A stretch of DNA of 5,071 nucleotides from the NCBI GenBank assembly GCA_020832725.1, contig JAFIEC010000083.1, positions 1-5,071 of the forward strand. Direction: 5' to 3'. The position numbers were made by a program, and so were the translations under genes. The notes under the pieces were generated by a model, which had not been told where the DNA came from, did not search any database, and saw only the letters and a program-made list of their open reading frames with translations. Origin of the DNA: Paracoccaceae bacterium. Its GTDB lineage: Bacteria > Pseudomonadota > Alphaproteobacteria > Rhodobacterales > Rhodobacteraceae. This document shows, one piece after another, positions 1-5,071 of the stretch (positions are counted from its first letter, which is position 1; every line of letters begins with the position of its first letter).

Positions 1-135
1 TGGCGGGGGGGCCGGCTGCGCGGACGGCTGGGCTGGCTGCGCATCGCCGCCCGACCCGATCAGCTCGGCCACCCCCTGATCGAGTTTCGAGGATGATCGG
101 CCGAGCCGCTCTTTCAGCTTGGAGAAAAACGCCAT
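1..135 (-). CDS. ftsY: Signal recognition particle receptor FtsY, N-terminal 45 residues (cut by window edge)
   Basis: FtsY is the SRP receptor GTPase that docks ribosome-SRP complexes at the inner membrane for co-translational insertion of membrane proteins. Only the first 45 codons are present; the reading frame leaves the left edge open. The protein begins MAFFSKLKERLGRSSSKLDQ, the short amphipathic, Lys/Arg-rich N-terminal helix typical of alphaproteobacterial FtsY (family knowledge: usually M-[AS]-F-F-S-K-L-K-E-R-L). It then becomes a low-complexity Gln/Pro/Ala linker (about residues 31-45), matching the variable acidic or Pro-rich region that precedes the NG GTPase domain. The GTPase domain itself lies outside the window. 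The start is the ATG complementary to 133-135, with only a weak G-rich stretch (complement of 140-144) as a ribosome binding site. It is divergent from the AlkB-like gene. The main uncertainty is that the catalytic part cannot be seen. Confidence 0.83.
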   Translation of the reverse strand, partial: MAFFSKLKERLGRSSSKLDQGVAELIGSGGDAQPAQPSAQPAPPP

Positions 136-244
136 GATGCCCCCGGGCCTGCCTGCCCCTACCTATGCGGAGCGGGCGCGAAGGAAAAGGCCTCGCTCTG
201 CCCGCAGGCTTCGCGCGGATGTGGCGCAAGGCCCCGCCCCGGCC

Positions 245-250
245 TATCCT
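245..250 (+). promoter_or_regulatory. Possible -10 element immediately before the AlkB-like gene
   Basis: TATCCT matches four of six bases of the sigma70 -10 consensus and ends eight bases before the ATG at 259. No convincing -35 is visible about 17 bases upstream (the hexamer there is TGGCGC). If the element is used, transcription would begin at or within a few bases of the start codon, giving a leaderless message. This agrees with the lack of any Shine-Dalgarno sequence before that ATG. The rest of the 136-258 gap shows nothing else I can support. A promoter for ftsY on the other strand must also lie there, but I could not pick one out. Confidence 0.25.
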
Positions 251-258
251 CTGTCGTC

Positions 259-1347
259 ATGGACCCGCGCGCCCTCGCCCTGCACCTGACCGTCCCGCTG
301 CTGCTTGCCGGCATCAGCGCGTCCCTGCTGGCGGCGGGTGCCGTCCTGGGCGGCTGGTGGCTGCGCGGCGCACTTGTGTGGCTGACCGCATTGGTCTGGC
401 TGGGCGATGCCCTGCTGCCACGGGGCGCAGCCCGGACGGTGCCCGCGCCCTCCCGCCTTGCGCGCGCGACGCCGGTTGCGGTGGCGCTGATGCATCTGGC
501 CTTGCTGCCGCTGCTGGCGCTCGGGCTGGCGGGGCTGACAGGATTGTCGGGGGCCGAGCGGGCCGCGCTGTTCGCGGCGGGCGCGCTCTTTGCCGGGCAG
601 GTGGGCGTGGCGGCGGGGCACGAGCTGATCCACCACAGCGGGCGGGCAGCACGCGCCCTCGGCATGGTGGTCTTTGCCTCGATCCTGTTCGGCCACCACG
701 CCACCGCCCACGGGGCGGTTCACCACGTCCATGTCGCCACCGCGCGCGACCCCAACACCGCCCGACGCGGCGAAAGCCTCTGGGCCTTTCTGCCGCGGGC
801 CTGGGCCGGATCATTTGCTGCGGGTTACCGTGTCGGTCGCGCGCGCCATATGGCCGCGGGCCGGGGCTGGGCTCATCACCCGTATGTGGCACAGGTCACG
901 GTCTCGGCCCTCGTGCTCGCGCTGGGGGCCGCTCTTGCGGGGGCGGCGGGGGCCGCAGCTCTTGCGGCGATCGGCCTTGCCGCACAGGCCCAGCTCCTGA
1001 TCACCGACTACGTCCAGCATTACGGCCTGAGACGCGCAACAGGGCCGGACGGGCGCCCCGAACCCGGGGGACCGGCCCATAGCTGGAACGCCCGCCACCG
1101 GCTGAGCGGGGCGTTGCTGCTGTCCGGCCCGCTTCATTCCGATCACCACACCCGGCCGGGGCTTGACTGGTCGGCGCTTGGTCTGCCCGCAGGTGCGCCG
1201 CTTCTGCCGGCATCGCTGCCCGCCATGGGAGCGGCAGCCCTTGTCCCGCCGCTGTGGCGCTGGCTGATGCACCCGCGGCTGGACAGATGGGACGCTACCC
1301 GCGCGACGGACAGCGCGCGGGCTGACACGGAACGGACAAGCCGCTAG
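259..1347 (+). CDS. alkB: AlkB-family membrane di-iron hydroxylase (alkane 1-monooxygenase type)
   Basis: Predicted inner-membrane non-heme di-iron monooxygenase that would hydroxylate an alkane-like or other hydrophobic substrate, using O2 and electrons from a rubredoxin or ferredoxin. The 362 residues contain the family's histidine motifs in order: HELIHH (121-126), HGAVHHVHVAT (151-161) followed by DPNTARRGES and FLPR, YVQHYGL (251-257), HSWN (274-277), HSDHH (293-297), and the C-terminal PPLWRWLMHPR (330-340). The nine expected iron ligands are all present: H121, H125, H151, H155, H156, H254, H293, H296, H297. Hydrophobic segments lie near residues 8-34, 37-53, 73-94, 102-120, 134-145 and 210-247. 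The protein is a little shorter than Pseudomonas AlkB (about 400 residues). Unusual points are Ala150 where AlkB has Glu before the second-box His, Val154 for Gly, and Gln253 for Glu in the NYxEHYGL motif. No rubredoxin or rubredoxin reductase gene is in the window. ATG 259 is the only plausible start; no ribosome binding site precedes it. Alternatives are a XylM-like or other hydrocarbon hydroxylase; substrate unknown. Confidence 0.88.
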   Translation: MDPRALALHLTVPLLLAGISASLLAAGAVLGGWWLRGALVWLTALVWLGDALLPRGAARTVPAPSRLARATPVAVALMHLALLPLLALGLAGLTGLSGAERAALFAAGALFAGQVGVAAGHELIHHSGRAARALGMVVFASILFGHHATAHGAVHHVHVATARDPNTARRGESLWAFLPRAWAGSFAAGYRVGRARHMAAGRGWAHHPYVAQVTVSALVLALGAALAGAAGAAALAAIGLAAQAQLLITDYVQHYGLRRATGPDGRPEPGGPAHSWNARHRLSGALLLSGPLHSDHHTRPGLDWSALGLPAGAPLLPASLPAMGAAALVPPLWRWLMHPRLDRWDATRATDSARADTERTSR

Positions 1348-1372
1348 AATGGTTCCGAAACCGGAGTTCACC

Positions 1373-1798
1373 ATGCAATTGCACATCCGCGCCCCGCGCC
1401 TCGCCGCCCTCTTCGCGGCTTGTCTTGCCGCCTTCCCGCTTGCGGCAGCCGAGAATGAAACGACCATATCTCCACATGATTTCGGCGCCATGGCAGAAGG
1501 TTACACGCTTTACTTCGACCAGCGCGGAAGGCCCTATGGCGTAGAGCAATTCCTGCCCGGCCAGCGCACGATCTGGGCCTTCGAGGGCGACGAATGCCTG
1601 GAGGGGGAATGGTTCGCCATCGGCGATGCCATCTGCTTCGAATATGACGGACATCCCGGCACTCATTGCTGGACGATTCACGACCGTGCCGGGCAATTGC
1701 GCATCCGCGCCCTCGGCGCCATGCCCGAAGATGACCTGACCCTGTCGCGCCGCAGCGAAGAGCCGATGTTCTGCCCCGGGCCGAACGTCGGCGCGTGA
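1373..1798 (+). CDS. Small exported protein of unknown function with four conserved-looking cysteines
   Basis: A 141-residue protein I cannot assign to a characterised family, although its pattern resembles uncharacterised exported proteins I associate with Rhodobacterales. Residues 1-26 form a Sec signal peptide: Arg6 and Arg9, a hydrophobic core about 10-23, and a likely cut after Ala24-Ala25-Ala26. The mature part is about 115 residues, acidic and rich in aromatics, with GRPYGVEQFLPG (52-63), a Trp/Phe pair (W68, F70), GDEC (72-75), GEW (78-80), GDAICFEY (84-91), HCW (98-100) and EPMFC (130-134). Cys75, Cys88, Cys99 and Cys134 could make two disulfides in the periplasm. Cys17 lies inside the signal core and makes a poor lipobox (FAAC), so a lipoprotein is less likely. 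ATG 1373 is preferred over an in-frame ATG at 1349 because GGAG (1363-1366) sits six bases before it and the signal peptide then starts cleanly. It follows the AlkB-like gene by 25 bases on the same strand, probably in one transcript. Confidence 0.78.
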   Translation: MQLHIRAPRLAALFAACLAAFPLAAAENETTISPHDFGAMAEGYTLYFDQRGRPYGVEQFLPGQRTIWAFEGDECLEGEWFAIGDAICFEYDGHPGTHCWTIHDRAGQLRIRALGAMPEDDLTLSRRSEEPMFCPGPNVGA

Positions 1799-1835
1799 TA
1801 CGCCTCGACCCGACTAACCTTTCCTGACAGATGGT

Positions 1836-1860
1836 TGCGAGGATAAAATCATCCATCGCA
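1836..1860. terminator. Hairpin between convergent genes, possible terminator without a T tract
   Basis: TGCGAGGAT (1836-1844) pairs with ATCC-A-TCGCA (1851-1860), giving a nine-pair stem with one bulged A (1855) and a six-base loop. It lies in the 70-base gap between the stop codons of the exported-protein gene and xseA, where a bidirectional terminator would be expected. Neither strand carries a run of T after the stem, so it does not meet the classical intrinsic-terminator pattern. A competing shorter stem is possible (GATGG 1830-1834 with CCATC 1853-1857). Confidence 0.28.
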
Positions 1861-1868
1861 TGCACTGA

Positions 1869-3413
1869 TCAGAACAGGCTCCCCTGGCTTCCCGGCGCGG
1901 ACGGGGCGGCCTTGCGGCGCGGCTGCGAGGTGCCGGGCGGGTGCTGAACCTCGATACGTCCATCGTGGAACTCCAGCTCCAGCACGCCCGGGGCCAGCCC
2001 CTCGGCACGGGTGACAACGTCGCCAGCCGCACGAGCGACCACATAGCCCCGACGCAGCGTTGCCCGGTATCCCAACGCCTCATGGAGCTGCGCCGCCGCC
2101 GAAAGCCGGGCGGTTCGCTGCTCCAGCACAGCGGATGCAGAGCGTGCGAAGCGACTTGCAGTCGATTGTAGCTGCACCTCTTTCCGCATCATCTCGCGGC
2201 TGATGGGCGCAGCATCCAGCCGCTGATTCCGAAGCGTGCGCAACCGCTCCCGCATGGTTTCTGCAAGACTGCGTTCAAGTCCGCGCGCAACCTCCTGCAG
2301 GCGCGCACCTTTCGACTCTACCGCCCCCTGCACCAGCCGCGGACGCAGCGGCGCGCCCGCCCGCGCCAGCATCTGTGCCGCCCGGGCCGCCGTTGTCCGC
2401 AGCGCCCCCGGCAGTCGCAGGGCCGCCGCGTCGAGCGCCTGTGCCCGACGGTCCACCAGATCGGCCGGGCGCGGCAATCCGCGGGCCAGATCCGACAGGC
2501 GCTGGCTGCGGCGTTCCCCCAGCACCGAGATCGCACGCAGACGCCGCGCCTCCAGTTCCGCCACCCGCACCGACAGATCGGCCCGCACCGGCACCGCCAT
2601 TTCGGCCGCTGCCGTGGGTGTGGGGGCACGGCGGTCGGCAGCGTGATCGATCAATGTGGTGTCGGTCTCGTGCCCAACCGCCGAGATCAGCGGGATCGCG
2701 CTTTCCGCAGCGGCCCGCACCACCGCCTCGTCGTTGAACCCCCACAGATCCTCGACCGAGCCGCCGCCGCGCGCGACGATGATGAGATCGGGCCGGGGCA
2801 CCCGCCCCCCCGGGGCCAGGGCATTGAAGCCGCGAATCGCCGCCGCCACCTCGGGCGCGCAGCGCTCTCCCTGCACGGCCACGGGCCAGACCAGCACATG
2901 ACGCGGAAAACGCTCGCGCAGGCGGTGGAGGATGTCGCGGATCACCGCCCCCGTGGGCGAGGTCACCACCCCGATCACCTCGGGCAGAAAGGGCAGCGGC
3001 CGCTTGCGGGCGGCATCGAACAGCCCTTCGGCCGCCAGCTTCTGCCGCCGCGCCTCCAGCATGGCCATGAGCGCACCCACGCCGGCTGCGGTCACCTCTT
3101 CCACGATCAGCTGGTATTTCGACTGGCCGGGAAAGGTCGTCAGCCGCCCCGTGGCGACCACTTCCATGCCCTCCTCGGGCTTCAGTGACAGCCGCGCCGC
3201 CTGACCGCGCCACGATACGGCGGCGAGGACCGCTCCCTCTTCCTTGAGGTCGAAGTAGAGATGGCCCGAGCGGGCCTGCACCACGCGCCCGACCTCGCCG
3301 CGCACCCGCACCCGGGCAAAGCCGCCCTCGACCAGCCGATTGATCGCGCCCGAAAGCTCCGCGACGCTCATCGCCGGGGCGTTGTCGCCTGTCTCTTCCA
3401 GCAGATCGTCCAT
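1869..3413 (-). CDS. xseA: Exodeoxyribonuclease VII large subunit XseA
   Basis: Large, catalytic subunit of exonuclease VII, which with several copies of XseB degrades single-stranded DNA from both ends and acts in mismatch repair and DNA-damage processing in the cytoplasm. The 514 residues show the family order: an N-terminal OB-fold (about 14-108, with VRVRGEVGR and SGHLYFDLK), then the nuclease core with VVTSPTGAVIRDILHR (149-164), ARGGGSVEDLWGFNDE (214-229) and AVGHETDTTLIDHAADRRAP (245-264). Asp160, Arg215, His248 and Asp251 align with residues reported as important in the E. coli enzyme (D155, R205, H238, D241). Residues about 280-440 are the long Ala/Arg/Leu-rich coiled-coil arm. The C-terminal part has the usual LRRGY (453-457) and DGRIEV (484-489). 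It is longer than E. coli XseA (456), as is common in this group, through the arm and a basic Pro/Ser tail. The frame stays open upstream across the antisense of purD, but homology begins at MDDLLEE (ATG at 3411-3413). The ribosome binding site is weak (G run opposite 3417-3421). xseB is not in the window. Confidence 0.95.
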   Translation of the reverse strand: MDDLLEETGDNAPAMSVAELSGAINRLVEGGFARVRVRGEVGRVVQARSGHLYFDLKEEGAVLAAVSWRGQAARLSLKPEEGMEVVATGRLTTFPGQSKYQLIVEEVTAAGVGALMAMLEARRQKLAAEGLFDAARKRPLPFLPEVIGVVTSPTGAVIRDILHRLRERFPRHVLVWPVAVQGERCAPEVAAAIRGFNALAPGGRVPRPDLIIVARGGGSVEDLWGFNDEAVVRAAAESAIPLISAVGHETDTTLIDHAADRRAPTPTAAAEMAVPVRADLSVRVAELEARRLRAISVLGERRSQRLSDLARGLPRPADLVDRRAQALDAAALRLPGALRTTAARAAQMLARAGAPLRPRLVQGAVESKGARLQEVARGLERSLAETMRERLRTLRNQRLDAAPISREMMRKEVQLQSTASRFARSASAVLEQRTARLSAAAQLHEALGYRATLRRGYVVARAAGDVVTRAEGLAPGVLELEFHDGRIEVQHPPGTSQPRRKAAPSAPGSQGSLF

Positions 3414-3423
3414 ACGCCCCCGC

Positions 3424-3452
3424 TTGTCAGCACGACCCCCCGACCATAGAAG
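3424..3452 (+). promoter_or_regulatory. Predicted sigma70-type promoter of purD
   Basis: TTGTCA (3424-3429, five of six matches to the -35 consensus) is followed after exactly 17 bases by TAGAAG (3447-3452, four of six matches to the -10). Transcription would start near 3459, giving a leader of about 43 bases before purD. A perfect 10-bp palindrome, GGCCCGGGCC (3452-3461), covers the presumed start site and could be an operator or chance in GC-rich DNA. On the opposite strand TATGGT (complement of 3443-3448) could be a -10 for xseA, but no good -35 accompanies it. Confidence 0.42.
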
Positions 3453-3501
3453 GCCCGGGCCATGAGAAAAAGAGCCCCGGCACGGGCACAGGGAGCGGCA
3501 G

Positions 3502-4767
3502 ATGAACATCCTCATCCTCGGTGGCGGCGGGCGGGAACATGCGATGGCCTGGGCCTTTCGTGACAACCCCAAATGCCGCAGGTTGCTGGTGGCACCGGGC
3601 AACGCGGGCATCGCCGAAATTGCCGAATGCCGCGCGCTGGACATCCTCGATCCCGACGCCGTGGTGGCCTTTGTCCGCGCCGAGGCGATCGACTTTACCG
3701 TGATCGGCCCCGAGGCCCCGCTTGTCGCGGGCGTGGCCGACGCCTTGCGCGCGGCAGGTGCGCTGGTGCTGGGCCCCTCGGCGGCGGCGGCGCAGCTGGA
3801 GGCCTCCAAGGCCTTTACCCGCGCCCTGTGCGATGCCGCGGGCGTGCCGGGGGCCGCATGGGCGAGATTCGACGCGCTGTCCCCCGCGCTGGCCCATGTC
3901 CGCGCACAAGGCGCGCCGATCGTGGTCAAGGCGGATGGGCTGGCCGCAGGCAAGGGCGTGACCGTCGCCGCCACCCTGCCCGAGGCCGAGGCGGCGCTGG
4001 AGGCCCTGTTCGCGCAGCCGGGGGCCGAGGTGGTCATCGAGGAGGTGCTGGCAGGCGAGGAGGCCTCGTTCTTCCTGCTGTGCGACGGCGAGACGGCCCT
4101 GCCCATCGGCACAGCCCAGGACCACAAGCGCGTCCATGACGGCGATCGCGGCCCCAACACGGGCGGGATGGGAGCCTTTTCACCCAGCCCGCTGATGGAT
4201 GCCGACACCACGGCCCGCGCGCTGGACGAGATCGTGCGGCCGACCCTGGCCGAGATGACCCGGCGCGGAACGCCGTTTCAGGGCATCCTCTATGCCGGGC
4301 TGATGATCGAGGCAGGCAGGCCCCGGCTGGTGGAATACAACGTGCGGCTGGGCGACCCCGAAGCACAGGTGCTGATGATGCGGCTGGGGGCACAGGTGCT
4401 TGACCTCATGCTGGCCTGCGCCGAGGGCCGATTGGGCGAGATCGCGCCGCATTGGGCCGAGGATCATGCCCTGACCGTGGTGATGGCCGCGCGCGGCTAT
4501 CCCGGCCTGCCCGAGACCGGCACGCCCATCGCCGGGCTGGAGGCACTTGCCGCAGATTCGCGCCATCAGGTGTTTCACGCCGGCACCACCCGCGACAGCA
4601 CGGGGCAGCTGGTGGCTGCGGGTGGCCGGGTGCTCTGCGTCACCGCCCGGGCCGCCAGCCTGCGCGGCGCGCGCGCAGCGGCCTACCGGATGGTCGCGCG
4701 CATCGACTGGCCCGGCGGCTTCTGCCGCACGGACATCGGGGCACGGGCGGCCGGCGAGGACGGCTGA
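3502..4767 (+). CDS. purD: Phosphoribosylamine-glycine ligase (GAR synthetase) PurD
   Basis: Cytoplasmic ATP-grasp enzyme of de novo purine synthesis (second step): 5-phosphoribosylamine + glycine + ATP gives glycinamide ribonucleotide + ADP + Pi. At 421 residues it has the usual family length (E. coli about 429) and domain order. The N-terminal domain has ILGGGGREHA (5-14) and VIGPEAPLVAG (68-78). The ATP-grasp region has KADGLAAGKGV (143-153), EEVLAGEEASF (180-190), QDHKR (206-210) and GPNTGGMGA (217-225). The signature LVEYNVRLGDPEAQ (276-289) carries the presumed metal ligands Glu278 and Asn280. The C-terminal domain includes GYPG (332-335), FHAGT (358-362) and FCRTDIG (407-413). Leu283 and Ala288 replace the more usual Phe and Thr of RFGDPETQ, conservative changes unlikely to abolish activity. 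The ATG at 3502 is preceded by GGGAG (3491-3495) at a six-base spacing and begins the expected M-[NK]-[IV]-L-[IV]-[IL]-G-x-G-G motif. It is divergent from xseA, and a promoter candidate lies in the 88-base gap. It appears to be monocistronic or to lead into the gene at 4846. Confidence 0.97.
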   Translation: MNILILGGGGREHAMAWAFRDNPKCRRLLVAPGNAGIAEIAECRALDILDPDAVVAFVRAEAIDFTVIGPEAPLVAGVADALRAAGALVLGPSAAAAQLEASKAFTRALCDAAGVPGAAWARFDALSPALAHVRAQGAPIVVKADGLAAGKGVTVAATLPEAEAALEALFAQPGAEVVIEEVLAGEEASFFLLCDGETALPIGTAQDHKRVHDGDRGPNTGGMGAFSPSPLMDADTTARALDEIVRPTLAEMTRRGTPFQGILYAGLMIEAGRPRLVEYNVRLGDPEAQVLMMRLGAQVLDLMLACAEGRLGEIAPHWAEDHALTVVMAARGYPGLPETGTPIAGLEALAADSRHQVFHAGTTRDSTGQLVAAGGRVLCVTARAASLRGARAAAYRMVARIDWPGGFCRTDIGARAAGEDG

Positions 4768-4770
4768 GCG

Positions 4771-4809
4771 CAGTGCCGCCGGGCCTTCGGTTTGCATCCC
4801 CCGGCGCTG
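4771..4809 (+). other. Inverted repeat after purD (possible weak terminator)
   Basis: CAGTGCCG (4771-4778) pairs with CGGCGCTG (4802-4809) over eight positions with one G-T wobble, starting three bases after the purD stop. The 23-base loop contains a small CCG/CGG helix. No T run follows, and the repeat overlaps the promoter-like pair at 4791-4819. It may end some purD transcripts or be a chance GC-rich match. Confidence 0.2.
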
Positions 4810-4819
4810 AGCCTATGCT
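4791..4819 (+). promoter_or_regulatory. Promoter-like pair before the right-edge gene
   Basis: TTTGCA (4791-4796, four of six matches to the -35) and TATGCT (4814-4819, four of six to the -10) are separated by 17 bases. A start near 4826 would leave a leader of about 20 bases containing GGGAGG (4835-4840) just before the ATG at 4846. The arrangement suggests the last gene can be expressed independently of purD. It is a pattern match only. Confidence 0.33.
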
Positions 4820-4845
4820 CTGGCCCCTGACGGCGGGAGGCGCAC

Positions 4846-5071
4846 ATGACGGGTAGACGGCTTGGCAAGGCTGGCATGGCCGGCAGGACAGGCATGGCGG
4901 GCATGGCGGCAGGTATCGCCGCAACGCCGGCGGCGTCCGTGGCCGAGCCCGATGCCGCCCGCAGGCTTGCCGATATCCTGGCGGACGATGCGGCACGGGA
5001 GGAGCTGATCCGCCGCCTGCTCGACGAGGCCGATGCCCTGCCCCCACCCGCCGCCGCGCCCCTGTCGGAGA
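4846..5071 (+). CDS. N-terminal part of an exported or membrane protein, possibly an MscS-type channel (cut by window edge)
   Basis: A frame of 75 complete codons is open to the right edge. A strong ribosome binding site, GGGAGG (4835-4840), lies five bases before the ATG, which makes this a real start even though the product is incomplete. The first 33 residues (Arg4, Arg5, Lys8, then a Gly/Ala/Met-rich stretch and a possible ASVA cut site before Glu34) look like a Sec signal peptide of modest hydrophobicity. The following segment, ARRLADILADDAAREELIRR (38-57), is an amphipathic acidic helix, then a Pro/Ala linker. From memory, this 'L-x-x-L-x-D-x-x-A-R-x-x-L-I' pattern after a signal peptide resembles the periplasmic start of large MscS-family channels (YbiO-like) in proteobacteria. 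That is a weak inference because the channel domain lies outside the window. Three in-frame GGCATGGC repeats encode extra Met codons at residues 11, 17 and 20. The gene follows purD by 78 bases on the same strand. Confidence 0.7.
   Translation, partial: MTGRRLGKAGMAGRTGMAGMAAGIAATPAASVAEPDAARRLADILADDAAREELIRRLLDEADALPPPAAAPLSE

Noticed and set aside
165..1082. A 305-codon plus-strand frame overlapping the AlkB-like gene in another frame.
   Set aside because: Its product is Arg/Gly/Pro-rich without domains, while the overlapping frame encodes the full set of AlkB motifs. It is a frame shadow of high GC content.
1349..1372. An upstream ATG that would extend the exported protein by eight residues.
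   Set aside because: It lacks a ribosome binding site and overlaps the end of the preceding transcript unit almost directly, whereas ATG 1373 has GGAG at the proper distance and starts a normal signal peptide.
1412..1426. A possible lipobox (FAAC, Cys17) in the signal peptide of the exported protein.
   Set aside because: Phe at the -3 position and a very short hydrophobic stretch before it fit poorly, while an Ala-Ala-Ala signal peptidase I site lies a few residues further on.
811..1491. A 226-codon minus-strand frame opposite the end of the AlkB-like gene and the exported-protein gene.
   Set aside because: Low-complexity Arg/Ala/Pro/Gly composition, no good start signal, and it crosses the boundary between two better supported genes on the other strand.
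2275..3213. A 312-codon minus-strand frame inside xseA.
   Set aside because: Gly/Arg/Ala-rich with no motif. The xseA frame on the same strand carries all the exonuclease VII signatures.
3455..3480. CCGGG/CCCGG inverted repeat in the purD leader as a regulatory hairpin or riboswitch.
   Set aside because: Only five pairs around a 16-base loop, partly upstream of the predicted transcription start, and no resemblance to a known purine riboswitch core.
3414..4211. The xseA reading frame stays open for about 266 further codons upstream, antisense to purD, suggesting a 780-residue protein.
   Set aside because: The extra part is Ala/Ser/Pro/Arg-rich with no recognisable domain and lies entirely opposite the conserved purD gene. 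XseA homology begins at the internal Met (3413). Long antisense frames are expected in GC-rich coding DNA.

Overview
The window is GC-rich and tightly packed, with genes on both strands and short intergenic gaps. Codon use (strong G/C at third positions) and the forms of FtsY, XseA and PurD suggest an alphaproteobacterium, most likely of the order Rhodobacterales (Paracoccus/Rhodobacter-like). That placement is inferred from remembered family features, not from a search. I see no tRNA, rRNA, CRISPR array, insertion sequence, prophage gene or base-composition break.

Layout, left to right. (1) Bases 1-135, minus strand: the first 45 codons of ftsY, the signal recognition particle receptor, running off the left edge. 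(2) Bases 136-258: a 123-base divergent gap. (3) Bases 259-1347, plus: an AlkB-family membrane di-iron hydroxylase (alkane 1-monooxygenase type) with all nine expected iron-ligand histidines. (4) Bases 1373-1798, plus, 25 bases downstream: a small exported protein of unknown function with four cysteines after its signal peptide, probably co-transcribed with the hydroxylase. (5) Bases 1799-1868: a short convergent gap with a 9-bp hairpin. (6) Bases 1869-3413, minus: xseA, the large subunit of exodeoxyribonuclease VII. (7) Bases 3414-3501: a divergent gap with a good sigma70-like promoter pointing at purD. (8) Bases 3502-4767, plus: purD, phosphoribosylamine-glycine ligase. (9) Bases 4768-4845: a gap with a small hairpin and a promoter-like pair. 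(10) Bases 4846-5071, plus: the start of an exported or membrane protein cut by the right edge, perhaps an MscS-type channel.

These genes do not form one pathway. ftsY (membrane protein targeting), xseA (single-strand DNA degradation and repair) and purD (step 2 of de novo purine synthesis) are housekeeping genes. The AlkB-like gene and its exported neighbour are the only pair likely to share a transcript. Nothing here looks like a new multi-gene system. The points most worth a second look are the altered residues around the AlkB active-site histidines, its apparent lack of a leader and ribosome binding site, and the uncharacterised exported protein beside it.
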